This document shows, piece by piece, positions 26,940 through 34,573 of a stretch of DNA of 64,000 nt; position 1 is the stretch's first letter, and each line of letters opens with the position of its first letter. The DNA is taken from positions 186,001-250,000 of the forward strand of contig CAVQZA010000016.1 of assembly GCA_963718355.1 (NCBI GenBank), read 5' to 3'. Below the pieces are notes generated by a model. It was not told the DNA's origin and did no database searches. It worked only from the letters and a program-made list of their open reading frames with translations. Source of the stretch: CAVQZA01 sp963718355 (GTDB lineage: Bacteria; Actinomycetota; Thermoleophilia; Gaiellales; Gaiellaceae). A program made the position numbers and the translations under genes.

Positions 26940-27626
26940 ATGCGCCTTCCCTGGGCCACCGCGGCGGCGGTCGTCGTCGCCCTTCTCGTTCCGGGCCTGA
27001 TCATCGTCTCGAGCATCCGCGTGCTCGCACATCCGAGGATCGTCCGGGCGGAGTACAAGCGCTCCGGCTTCCCCGTCGATCCGTACGGCTTCACTACGCC
27101 GCAGCGGATCCGACTCGGGCTCGTCGGCCTCCACTCGGTGCTGCCCGGAGGCCAGGGGATCGAGCTGCTCCGCGCGGCGCGCCTGCCCGACGGCAAGCCC
27201 GCGTTCGGCGCGCGCGAGGTTCGCCACATGACCGACGTCCGCGCCTGGATCGCGCGCTTCTGGCGGTTCCAGCTCGGCGCGCTGATCGCGATCGGTCTCG
27301 CCGGGGTCCTGCTGCTGCCGCGACGGCGGACGCGATGGCAGTTCCCACGCGGGTTGCGCTGGGGCGGCGTGCTGACGCTCGTCGTCGCGGCGGCGGTCGG
27401 CGCCGTGATGGCGGTCAGCTGGAACACGTTCTTCGTCGACTTCCACCGCCTCTTCTTCGCCGACGACACGTGGCGCTTCGACGACAACACGACCCTTCGC
27501 CGGCTCTATCCCGACCGGCTGTGGGTCGACGTCGGCATCGCCGCGGCGACGTTCACCGTGGTGTCCGCGCTGGCGCTGATCGGCGTCACAACCCTGTGGC
27601 TCAGGCGAAGTACACTCCGCCTGTGA
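26940..27626 (+). CDS. TIGR01906/DUF1461 integral membrane protein
   Basis: 228 aa from ATG at 26940. Four hydrophobic helices: N-terminal signal-anchor, two central and one C-terminal. The extracytoplasmic loop after helix 1 contains EVRHMTDVR, and SWNTFFVDFHRLFFADDTWRFDDNTTLRRLYPDRLW before the last helix is characteristic of this family. The function is not established. The stop overlaps the next start (GTGA). Confidence 0.83.
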   Translation: MRLPWATAAAVVVALLVPGLIIVSSIRVLAHPRIVRAEYKRSGFPVDPYGFTTPQRIRLGLVGLHSVLPGGQGIELLRAARLPDGKPAFGAREVRHMTDVRAWIARFWRFQLGALIAIGLAGVLLLPRRRTRWQFPRGLRWGGVLTLVVAAAVGAVMAVSWNTFFVDFHRLFFADDTWRFDDNTTLRRLYPDRLWVDVGIAAATFTVVSALALIGVTTLWLRRSTLRL

Positions 27627-28243
27627 CCGAGCCCGAGGCCGTCGCACAAGCGCTCGAGGAGGTCGTCCCCGGCGTCTTCTCCTGGCACATCTCGGACGAG
27701 CGGATCGGCGGCTTCATGAGCGCGGCTCACGCGGTCCAGGGCGACGAGGGCTTCGTCCTGATCGACCCGCTGCCGCTGGTCGACTCCGAGCTCGCCCGCC
27801 TCGAGCCCGTGGAGGCGATCGTCCTCACGGCTGCGGGTCATCAGCGCTCCGCGTGGCGTGACCGCGAGCGCTTCGGCGCGGCGGTCTACCTGCCGGAGGG
27901 CTCACGCGAGACCGTCGAGGAGCCGGACGCGCGCTACAGCGAGGACGCGCCGCTCCCTGGCCACCTGCTGGCGGTGCACGTACCGGGCCCAGAGGATGCT
28001 CACTATGCGCTACTGCGCGAGCGCGACGGCGGCATCCTGTTCTGTCCCGACCTGCTGATGCGCCTTCCGGACGGCGAGCTCGTCGTCGTGCCGGCCGAGT
28101 ACCACGACGACCCGGACGAGACGAGGCGCAGCATCGAGCACCTGCTCGACCTGCCGTTCTCGGTGCTCTGCCTGAACCACGGCCAGCCGCTCGTCGACGA
28201 TCCGAAGCGCACGATCCGCGACCTGCTCGCGGCGACCGCCTGA
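27623..28243 (+). CDS. Degenerate MBL-fold protein
   Basis: 206 aa. The fold pattern matches metallo-beta-lactamase hydrolases (VVPGVFSWHI, GFVLIDPLPL, LCLNHGQPLV). The usual HxHxDH metal motif is replaced by TAAGHQRSAWRDR, so at most part of the metal site remains. A hydrolase with an altered centre, or a non-catalytic protein, is likely. Coupled to the DUF1461 gene by GTGA overlap. Confidence 0.7.
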   Translation: MTEPEAVAQALEEVVPGVFSWHISDERIGGFMSAAHAVQGDEGFVLIDPLPLVDSELARLEPVEAIVLTAAGHQRSAWRDRERFGAAVYLPEGSRETVEEPDARYSEDAPLPGHLLAVHVPGPEDAHYALLRERDGGILFCPDLLMRLPDGELVVVPAEYHDDPDETRRSIEHLLDLPFSVLCLNHGQPLVDDPKRTIRDLLAATA

Positions 28244-28246
28244 GCT

Positions 28247-28837
28247 CTAGGCCGCTTCCTGTGCAGGTGCCAGTAGCGCGCAGCTGATCGGCACGCCGAG
28301 GAAGGTCGAGGGGCCGGCGGCGCGCACCGTGTAGGCGGTGCCTTCGTGCTCGAGCCGGGCGCCGACTACCGGCACCTGACCCGCCTGGTCGATCATCAGA
28401 TATCCACTTGGCCCCGGGACGAAGAGCACGTGCTGGTCGGCCGGGGGCTCCGCGACGACGGGGGTCGCCTGCCTGGCCTCGGTGAGCTCCGCCGAAACGC
28501 GCTCGAGCTCCCTGGTCTTCTCGTCGAGCGCGACCTTGAGACGCATGATCGCCGTGTCCTGCTCGCGCGTGTTCGGACGGTCAGCCAGGGTGAGGGGAGC
28601 GCCACCGGTGGGGCCCATCGCGAGGCCGTACTCAGTGCGCAGGGGCCCGCCGTGCTGATCGGCAAGCGCGTTCGCGATCGTCGCGCCCTGGGCGAAGCCG
28701 AGTCGGACCACGATCTCTCCGAGCGGCGCGCCGCTCTGCCGTTGCTCCGCGAGTGCGATTTCGAGCTGGGCGTCGGTGAGGACGCCCTTCTGGACCAGCA
28801 GCTCGCCAAGCTGAATCCGAGCAGGTTCCGCAGACAT
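28247..28837 (-). CDS. GspE/MshE N-terminal-domain protein
   Basis: 196 aa from ATG at 28837, with GGAG four bases upstream. Residues about 5-60 (LGELLVQKGVLTDAQLEIAL, LGEIVVRLGF) are a type II secretion/pilus ATPase N-terminal domain, a module that often binds cyclic di-GMP. A coiled-coil follows (LKVALDEKTRELERVSAEL, about 95-115), then a small beta domain. No ATPase domain is present. An HD-GYP protein is encoded elsewhere in the window. Function unknown. Confidence 0.72.
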   Translation of the reverse strand: MSAEPARIQLGELLVQKGVLTDAQLEIALAEQRQSGAPLGEIVVRLGFAQGATIANALADQHGGPLRTEYGLAMGPTGGAPLTLADRPNTREQDTAIMRLKVALDEKTRELERVSAELTEARQATPVVAEPPADQHVLFVPGPSGYLMIDQAGQVPVVGARLEHEGTAYTVRAAGPSTFLGVPISCALLAPAQEAA

Positions 28838-28909
28838 GCACTCCAACCATCGGCCGCGGCGGCCGGTTTCTGAACACTCGAACGGCGGAATTAACGCAAT
28901 CTCAACGAA

Positions 28910-30955
28910 TCACCGACCGGGGACGAGCGCGACCACGGTGCTTCCGAGCAGGCCGGTGCTCCTGATCTCGAAGTTGCACGGTCCCTGGGCCGTCGGGTCG
29001 GACGGGACCTCGAGGTTGAGCACCTTCGCCGGCCCCCCGTCGAGCGTCACGTCAAGCCGGCGGTAAAGGCGCCCGTCGCGGTACACGGCGATCCGCTCGT
29101 CCTGCTTGGCGAGGAGCGTCAGCTGCAGCCGGCTCGGGCAGCTGAAGGCATGGATCGTCGCGCTCTGGTAGATGTCGCCGTTCGCCAGGATCCCGGTGGT
29201 CGTGCCGGCAAGGCTGAGCGGACTGCCGAGCCGCCAGAGCCGCCACGGCGCGAGCACCCCGCTCGTCACCCCAGCGTCGGCGATCGGGGTACCCGAGGCG
29301 AGCTGGCCGAGTTCGACGACGGCGTAACGCTGCGGCACGGGCCGGCCCGCGACGAGTACGGTGCCGCCGTTCGATAGCGCAGCGTAGGCGCCCGGCGCAG
29401 GCCCGATCAGCTGCGCTCCCGGTAGGGCGTACGCCGCGACGAGCTTGCGGTTCCAGAACAGCGACTCCCAGACGACCGGCCACTGGAGCTTGTCGCCGTA
29501 CAGCATCGCCACGGGGCCGGTCGCGGCGCGGTCGATCCAGTCCTTCTGCGGCCCGAGCATCGTCGCCTGGGTGGCCCGTGCTTGCTGTGCCATGTACTGC
29601 TCGGCCATGACCGAGCCGACGCCCAGGAGCACGATCAGCACGTAAGGCACCGCACGGAGAAGGCGCCGCGGAGCGAGGATCAGCACCAGCGCGGCGACGA
29701 CGAGCCCGCCGTCGAGGAGCAGCCGCTGGTGGCCGAGGCGGTGGAACGGGATCAGCCCGGCGGCGTCAGGGAGCGCCGCGGCTCCCAGCATCGTGTGCAG
29801 CGGCCACGCGAGCAGCGCGACGACTGCGACTCCCGACACCAGCAGCGTCCGCCGGATCGTTCGCGGCGCGCCAAGCTCGAGCCAGATCATGAGGCAGAGG
29901 AAGAGCGGCGGCGCCGTGAAGATCAGGTGGCGCTCCGCCACGTGGCCCACGTAATGCGACGCGAAGGCGCCGACCTGGAGGACGAGCCAGAACGACAGCG
30001 CCGTCGCCACCGCGAGCACCGCGCGCGCCCCGGGGGTCAGCCGGCGTCGTTCGAACCAGAGCAGCGCCGCCGCGCACGCGGGGAAGAAACCCGTCAGCAG
30101 AACGAGATCTCCCGCGTGGAAGAAGACGTACTTGACGATCGAGAACACGTGGTAGCCGCCCGACGCCGTGACCGTGTACGCCCCCAGCGTGCCGCCGCCC
30201 TCGGAGAGCCTCCAGATCAGCCACGCGGCGATGACCGCTCCGAAGCCCAGGAAGGTGACCGCAAACCGCCGCGGCAGCACTCGCAGCGGGACCCCGGCGA
30301 GGAGCGCAGCCGTCGGGAAGACCAGGAGGAGAACGCTCCCCTGGATGCGCGTCAGCGTGGCGGCGGTGATGAGTCCCACGAGCAGGAGCTGATCGCGCGG
30401 CCGCGGCGCCACGAGCACCCGCGAGGCGAGCCAGGACACGAGGATCAGCAGCGGGTAGAAGACCGTCTCCGTCATCAGCAGTCCGCTGTAGGCCATGGCT
30501 GGGAGCGCCAGCGTGAGCGCCGCCACGAGCACGGCCGACCGCCTAGAGACGACCGAGCGAGCCCAGAAGTAGGCGGGCACGGCGGCGAGGGACATGCTCA
30601 CCGCTCCCAGCGCCTTCGCGACCTCGTAGCCCCGGTGCGGCGAGAGCCACGCAAGCGGCCCGCCGATCAGAGCGGGGTAGACGAGGCTGTAGAAGTCGCT
30701 GTGCGCCCCTTCGATCGCCAGCCGGCCGCTGCCGTAGAGCGTCCGTCCGATGATCCCGTAGATCATCTCGTCAGGCGCGATCCATGGCGTCGGGATGTCC
30801 CGCCCGAGCAGGAATCGCCCGACGATCGACACGAGCACGAGCCCGGCCACGACGAATCCCGCCGTCAAGCCGCGCCGGGGACGGCCGGCGCTCAGTTCCC
30901 CTTCCACACCCGGCAAGCTACTACGCGGCTCCGACGCCGCCTGTTGTCGGTGCAA
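28910..30955 (-). CDS. Polytopic GT-C-like glycosyltransferase
   Basis: 681 aa, about 11-12 membrane helices in the first 450 residues and a 230-residue extracytoplasmic C-terminal beta domain. The first loop carries APDEMIYGIIGRTLY, with the acidic pair typical of polyprenyl-phosphate-sugar-dependent GT-C enzymes (ArnT/PMT-like). The protein probably moves sugars onto cell-envelope acceptors. A TTG start is used here; an in-frame GTG about 17 codons later is also possible. Nearby genes give no pathway clue. Confidence 0.75.
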   Translation of the reverse strand: MHRQQAASEPRSSLPGVEGELSAGRPRRGLTAGFVVAGLVLVSIVGRFLLGRDIPTPWIAPDEMIYGIIGRTLYGSGRLAIEGAHSDFYSLVYPALIGGPLAWLSPHRGYEVAKALGAVSMSLAAVPAYFWARSVVSRRSAVLVAALTLALPAMAYSGLLMTETVFYPLLILVSWLASRVLVAPRPRDQLLLVGLITAATLTRIQGSVLLLVFPTAALLAGVPLRVLPRRFAVTFLGFGAVIAAWLIWRLSEGGGTLGAYTVTASGGYHVFSIVKYVFFHAGDLVLLTGFFPACAAALLWFERRRLTPGARAVLAVATALSFWLVLQVGAFASHYVGHVAERHLIFTAPPLFLCLMIWLELGAPRTIRRTLLVSGVAVVALLAWPLHTMLGAAALPDAAGLIPFHRLGHQRLLLDGGLVVAALVLILAPRRLLRAVPYVLIVLLGVGSVMAEQYMAQQARATQATMLGPQKDWIDRAATGPVAMLYGDKLQWPVVWESLFWNRKLVAAYALPGAQLIGPAPGAYAALSNGGTVLVAGRPVPQRYAVVELGQLASGTPIADAGVTSGVLAPWRLWRLGSPLSLAGTTTGILANGDIYQSATIHAFSCPSRLQLTLLAKQDERIAVYRDGRLYRRLDVTLDGGPAKVLNLEVPSDPTAQGPCNFEIRSTGLLGSTVVALVPGR

Positions 30956-31028
30956 CGGATGTCGACTGTTCTCGCCGTGCCGATGCCCGTCCGGCTTGTC
31001 GCCGGCAAGCGCTAGCCGTCTCTCGACG

Positions 31029-31339
31029 CTACGAGAGGCTTGCCTTCAGCTCGGCGAGCTCGGCCTCGATCCGCCTGAGGGATTCGCGGATCTCGTTGGC
31101 GTCCTCGCCGCCGTCGATCTTCACGCGGGAAGCGATCGCGGCGGTCAGCACTGCGAGGAAGCCGATTCCCACCGCCATCAACAGGATCGCAATGATCCTG
31201 CCCGTCGTGTGCGGGTAGAGGTCGCCGTAGCCGAAGGTCGAGGTGCAGATCGCCCACCAGATCCCATCCCAGTAGCTGCGAGGATGGGTACGAGGGCGAG
31301 GGTCGCGGCGAGCATCACTGGCTCGAAAGGGTGTTGCAC
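31029..31339 (-). pseudogene. Internally deleted voltage-gated potassium channel
   Basis: Two pieces in different frames. From GTG at 31339 the minus strand reads VQHPFEPVMLAATLALVPIL, the start of a channel's first helix. From about 31274 it reads YWDGIWWAICTSTFGYGDLYP, the pore helix and selectivity filter (TFGYGD; usually TVGYGD). The last helix and a C-terminal coiled-coil follow, ending at 31029. The intervening helices are missing and the frame changes, so this is a deletion remnant rather than a simple sequencing slip. Confidence 0.75.
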
Positions 31340-31421
31340 GCGCCCTGACTCATTCTGCCGCTACATGCGCTGACATTTCGCGGCACTCCGATGCTCACCT
31401 GCACTATTGTCCAGTCGAGTC

Positions 31422-32090
31422 ATGTCCCTGCGGACATTCCTAGTCGTCGGTGTGATCTGCGGCCTCTTCGCGGCCGGTGCCGCTGCTCGCGTCGCTGCGC
31501 CGCCAGCCGGCGCGACAGCGCTCTGCAAGGACGGGACGTACAGCTTCTCCCAGCATCACTCCGGGACGTGCTCGCACCACGGCGGTGTCGCGCGATGGCT
31601 TGACACCGTGGCCGCTCCGGCGCCGGCAGCGCCAACCGCGCCGACGACGGTGCGCGTCGGAACCACGGTGCTGATCTCGCCGAGGACGAAGACGAGCCAC
31701 TGCTCGCGCGGCCCGAATCCCGACCGCGCCTGCTCACCGGGGGCCTACTACAGCGGCCTCACCAAGGCGGTGCTCTGCTCGTCGAGCTTCCGCACCGGCA
31801 CGATCCGGAACGTTCCGCAGAGCGAGAAGTTCGCCGTCGAGGTCGAGTACGGGATGAAGCCCGCCTACTACGGCCGTACGCTCGAGATCGATCACATCAT
31901 CCCGCTCGAGCTCGGCGGCTCGAACGACATTGCGAACCTTTATCCGGAGACCGGCTACGGCGCGAAGGACCGCCTCGAGAACAAGGCCCACGACCTCGTT
32001 TGCGCCGGAACGCTGACCCTACGCACGGCGCAGCAAGGCATCGCCCGAAACTGGCAGGTCCTCTACAAGCGCGTCTTCGGCACGCAGTAG
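31422..32090 (+). CDS. Secreted HNH nuclease with DUF3761 domain
   Basis: 222 aa from ATG at 31422; a TTG five codons earlier is less likely. Signal peptide of about 25 residues. Residues about 36-62 (CKDGTYSFSQHHSGTCSHHGG) form a DUF3761 motif. The C-terminal half has the HNH-type core EIDHIIPLELGGSNDIANLYPE and LENKAHDLVC, with the catalytic histidine in IDH. It probably cleaves nucleic acid outside the membrane, for nutrient use or competition. No immunity gene is seen next to it. Confidence 0.8.
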   Translation: MSLRTFLVVGVICGLFAAGAAARVAAPPAGATALCKDGTYSFSQHHSGTCSHHGGVARWLDTVAAPAPAAPTAPTTVRVGTTVLISPRTKTSHCSRGPNPDRACSPGAYYSGLTKAVLCSSSFRTGTIRNVPQSEKFAVEVEYGMKPAYYGRTLEIDHIIPLELGGSNDIANLYPETGYGAKDRLENKAHDLVCAGTLTLRTAQQGIARNWQVLYKRVFGTQ

Positions 32091-32243
32091 CTAGAACCAG
32101 CGGCCACGCACGAAGCCGCCGAACGCCAAGAGCCCGATCAGCGCCACGATCACGCCGAGCCAGAGGCTCCAGAAGATCGCGATCACGATCCCTGCGATCA
32201 CGATCATTCCGCCGGCCGAGATCCCGGCGCCTACCTCCTCCAC
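32091..32243 (-). CDS. Small membrane protein
   Basis: 50 aa from GTG at 32243, or a shorter form from an internal ATG. Two hydrophobic stretches (MIVIAGIVIAIFWSLWLGVI and VALIGLLAFGGF) end in VRGRWF. No family recognised. It lies 32 bases behind the PRC-barrel gene in the same direction. Its stop directly abuts the HNH gene stop. Confidence 0.5.
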   Translation of the reverse strand: MEEVGAGISAGGMIVIAGIVIAIFWSLWLGVIVALIGLLAFGGFVRGRWF

Positions 32244-32275
32244 CTGTCCCTGCCATTCCGAACCCGTCCTTTCGT

Positions 32276-32749
32276 CTACCGGCGTGCGAGCCGCCGGCCG
32301 CTCTGGTTGTCGGGCTGCGTGTAGTTGAGCTGATAGTGGTGGTAGAGCTTGGACTCGTCGGCCTGTGAGAGCTCGCCGCCCTTGAGGGCGATGTTGGGAG
32401 CGCTCTTGACCTGCGCGGCCGTCGCCGGAACCTGGAGGTTGTCGGGGCCGATCGTGATCCCGATCAGCGGCACGAACGTCAGGTGACGTCCGAACAGGCC
32501 CTCCTTGACGGTCCCGAACTGCGGCTCGTCGGTCTCGACGTCGAAGTAGACCGCCTCGAGCCTGCCGATCCGCTCGCCGCCGTTGTCGACGAGCTCCCGG
32601 CCTTGCCATTCGGCGATGTCGAGATGCATGACCGCTGCGGGGTCCTCGGCGACCGAATCGTCGTCCTCGGGCGGCAGCGCCGGCAACGTCGTGACTTCGG
32701 CCTCGACCGGCTGGGTCGGAGCACTGTTGGTGTGGGACTCGGGTTCCAT
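32276..32749 (-). CDS. PRC-barrel domain protein
   Basis: 157 aa. An acidic, proline-rich N-terminus of about 45 residues is followed by a PRC-barrel (about 48-110: WQGRELVDNGGERIGRLEAVYFD and PQFGTVKEG). The tail has a KLYHHYQLNY motif, common in actinobacterial PRC-barrel stress proteins. Probably cytoplasmic; such proteins bind RNA or partner proteins, and the role is not established. Confidence 0.8.
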   Translation of the reverse strand: MEPESHTNSAPTQPVEAEVTTLPALPPEDDDSVAEDPAAVMHLDIAEWQGRELVDNGGERIGRLEAVYFDVETDEPQFGTVKEGLFGRHLTFVPLIGITIGPDNLQVPATAAQVKSAPNIALKGGELSQADESKLYHHYQLNYTQPDNQSGRRLARR

Positions 32750-32789
32750 TGCGATCTCCGTTCTTCTGCAGGAGGTGTTCCGGGCAGCC

Positions 32790-32891
32790 TCAGAGCACCC
32801 GGCGGGCGAAATAGACGAGCGCGAAGACGATGAGGGCCAGGATCAGGAATGCCACGATCCCGGTGGACCCGAAGATTGTGAAGGCGACCAA
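32790..32891 (-). CDS. Single-helix membrane miniprotein
   Basis: 33 aa from TTG at 32891: one transmembrane helix (GIVAFLILALIVFALVYFA) and a basic tail RRVL. GAAAGGCC lies about ten bases before the start. It sits upstream of the PRC-barrel gene on the same strand, together with another tiny membrane gene downstream. Too short to assign; could be spurious. Confidence 0.35.
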   Translation of the reverse strand: MVAFTIFGSTGIVAFLILALIVFALVYFARRVL

Positions 32892-33071
32892 TGGTCCGGC
32901 CTTTCGATAGCTGGTCTCAGACCCTCGACTTCGGCAGGGTTTGTGCCGACCAGCTCCGACCGAGGGCTGCGGGCGGAGGCCGTGTTGGAGCCGGTTGCTG
33001 GGGCTCCGACGTGCTGAGCCACCCTAGCACCGGTCATGGCGCCGAAGGCGCCGGACTTTCCAGCGACCGAG

Positions 33072-33144
33072 CAGGGGCGGCAGGACTTGAACCTGCAACC
33101 CCCGGTTTTGGAGACCGGTGCTCTGCCAATTGAGCTACGCCCCT
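33072..33144 (-). tRNA. tRNA-Trp (anticodon CCA)
   Basis: 73 nt with a seven-base acceptor stem (AGGGGCG pairing CGCCCCT), discriminator G, D arm with AGCTCAATTGGCAGAGC, anticodon loop CTCCAAA giving CCA, and a T arm with GGTTCAAGTCC. CCA is not encoded. Confidence 0.97.
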
Positions 33145-33188
33145 CGGTTCGGGGCGTGATTGTACAGCGCCGTCTACGATGGCCCCGG

Positions 33189-33362
33189 ATGCGGGCCGGA
33201 CTGCAGCGGCGCGCGCTCGGCGCGCTCTTCCTGGTGATCGCGCTCGCGATGGCCGGGATCGCCGTCGCCTCGGCTCTGCACGGGCGCTGGGTGATCGTCT
33301 TCGCGGCCGGAGTCCTCGCCGCCTGGCTCGGCAGCATGGCGGGTCGCGCACTGTTGCGCTAA
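33189..33362 (+). CDS. Small two-helix membrane protein
   Basis: 57 aa from ATG at 33189: a short basic N-terminus (MRAGLQRR), then two hydrophobic helices separated by HGRW. No family is recognised. It starts 44 bases from the tRNA-Trp 5' end on the other strand and 34 bases before the sigma factor, with which it may be co-transcribed. Confidence 0.6.
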   Translation: MRAGLQRRALGALFLVIALAMAGIAVASALHGRWVIVFAAGVLAAWLGSMAGRALLR

Positions 33363-33396
33363 GGAATATCCCGCTCCGCAGCGTATTGTCTTATGC

Positions 33397-34176
33397 GTGA
33401 GCGTCGAGGATACGAAGGGTCTCTGGCACGAGTACCGTCGCAACCGCGACGAGAAGCTGCGCGACCGGTTGATCCTCACCTATGCGCCGCTCGTCAAATA
33501 CGTGGCCGGCCGACTCGGTAGCGGCCTGCCCGCGCACGTCGAGGAGGGTGACCTCGTCTCGTACGGGCTGCTCGGCCTGATCGGCGCGATCGAGCGCTAC
33601 GACCCGGATCGCGACGTCAAGTTCGAGACATACGCGATCGCCCGGATCAAGGGCTCGATCATCGACGAGTTGCGCGCGCTCGACTGGGTGCCGCGCTCCG
33701 TGCGCGCACGCGCGCGCGACATCGAGCGCGCCGTCGCCGAGCTCGAGTCGAAGCTTGGCCGCGCGCCGAACGACGACGAGATCGCGAGCAAGCTCGGCCT
33801 CACCGAGGACGAGCTTGAGGACAGCCTCACCGAGATCTCGCGCTCCTCGATCGCCGCGCTCGACGAGCTCTGGACCGCGTCGGCGGGCGGCGACCAGATC
33901 GCGCTCATCGACACGATCGAGGACACGCAGGGCCCGGAGCCGCAGACGGCGCTCCAGGCGACCGAGCTCCGTGAGGCGATGGCCGACGCGATCGCGCGCC
34001 TGCCCGAGCGCGAGAAGCTCGTCGTCACTCTCTACTACTACGAGGAGCTGACGCTGCGCGAGATCGGCGAGGTGCTCGGCGTCACCGAGTCCCGCGTCTC
34101 GCAGCTGCACACCAAGGCGATCCTCCGTCTCAAGGCGCGCCTTGGCGGCTCGCCGACGCTCGTCCGCGAGTCCTAG
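33397..34176 (+). CDS. RNA polymerase sigma factor, FliA/WhiG (sigma-28) family
   Basis: 259 aa from GTG at 33397. Region 2 (DRLILTYAPLVKYVAGRLG, DLVSYGLLGLIGAIERYDP, KFETYAIARIKGSIIDELR), region 3 and region 4 with helix-turn-helix LREIGEVLGVTESRVSQLHT are all present. In actinobacteria this family directs sporulation (WhiG), motility (FliA) or general alternative transcription. No flagellar or anti-sigma gene is adjacent, so its regulon is unknown. Confidence 0.93.
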   Translation: MSVEDTKGLWHEYRRNRDEKLRDRLILTYAPLVKYVAGRLGSGLPAHVEEGDLVSYGLLGLIGAIERYDPDRDVKFETYAIARIKGSIIDELRALDWVPRSVRARARDIERAVAELESKLGRAPNDDEIASKLGLTEDELEDSLTEISRSSIAALDELWTASAGGDQIALIDTIEDTQGPEPQTALQATELREAMADAIARLPEREKLVVTLYYYEELTLREIGEVLGVTESRVSQLHTKAILRLKARLGGSPTLVRES

Positions 34177-34530
34177 CTACTGCGAGCAGGCGCGGCCGAC
34201 CGCGCCCCAGGAGCGCCAGGTGCCGCCGTCGTGCTTCCACAGCCGCCAGGCCCGGTACAGCTGCTCCTCTTTCGACGCCGCGAACGGGAAGCTCGGATTC
34301 CCGGGATGCGTGAACGCGGGGTCGGGCGCGCCGCCGAGATTCACCCACGTCTCGCGCATGAACTGCATCCCGCCGAAGTAGCCGTTGCCGGTGTTCGCAT
34401 GCCACGGCGCTTCCTTCCCGTGAACGCAGAGCGCCTGCGCGAGCCAGTCCTTGGGCGGCTGCCAGGTGTTCGCCGACGCGGCGGCGACCCCGAGGAAGGC
34501 CGCGCACAGGACGATCGCCAACGTTCGCAT
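34177..34530 (-). CDS. Exported Rpf-like (lysozyme-fold) protein
   Basis: 117 aa from ATG at 34530, signal peptide of about 20 residues ending at ASA. The mature part matches the resuscitation-promoting-factor/transglycosylase fold: WLAQALCVHGKEAPWHANTG then NGYFGGMQFMRETW, and a C-terminal cysteine. The glutamate is in KEAPW instead of the CESGG position of classical Rpf, a variant seen in lysozyme-like proteins. It probably cuts peptidoglycan. Divergent from the EF-G-like gene. Confidence 0.8.
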   Translation of the reverse strand: MRTLAIVLCAAFLGVAAASANTWQPPKDWLAQALCVHGKEAPWHANTGNGYFGGMQFMRETWVNLGGAPDPAFTHPGNPSFPFAASKEEQLYRAWRLWKHDGGTWRSWGAVGRACSQ

Positions 34531-34573
34531 CGCAGGTATTCCTAGCAGGCCCGGCCGGATAAGATCGGCACGT

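Noticed and set aside
29582..31015. 477-codon plus-strand frame opposite the GT-C gene
   Set aside because: Arg/Glu-rich antisense shadow; the minus strand has membrane helices and a GT-C signature.
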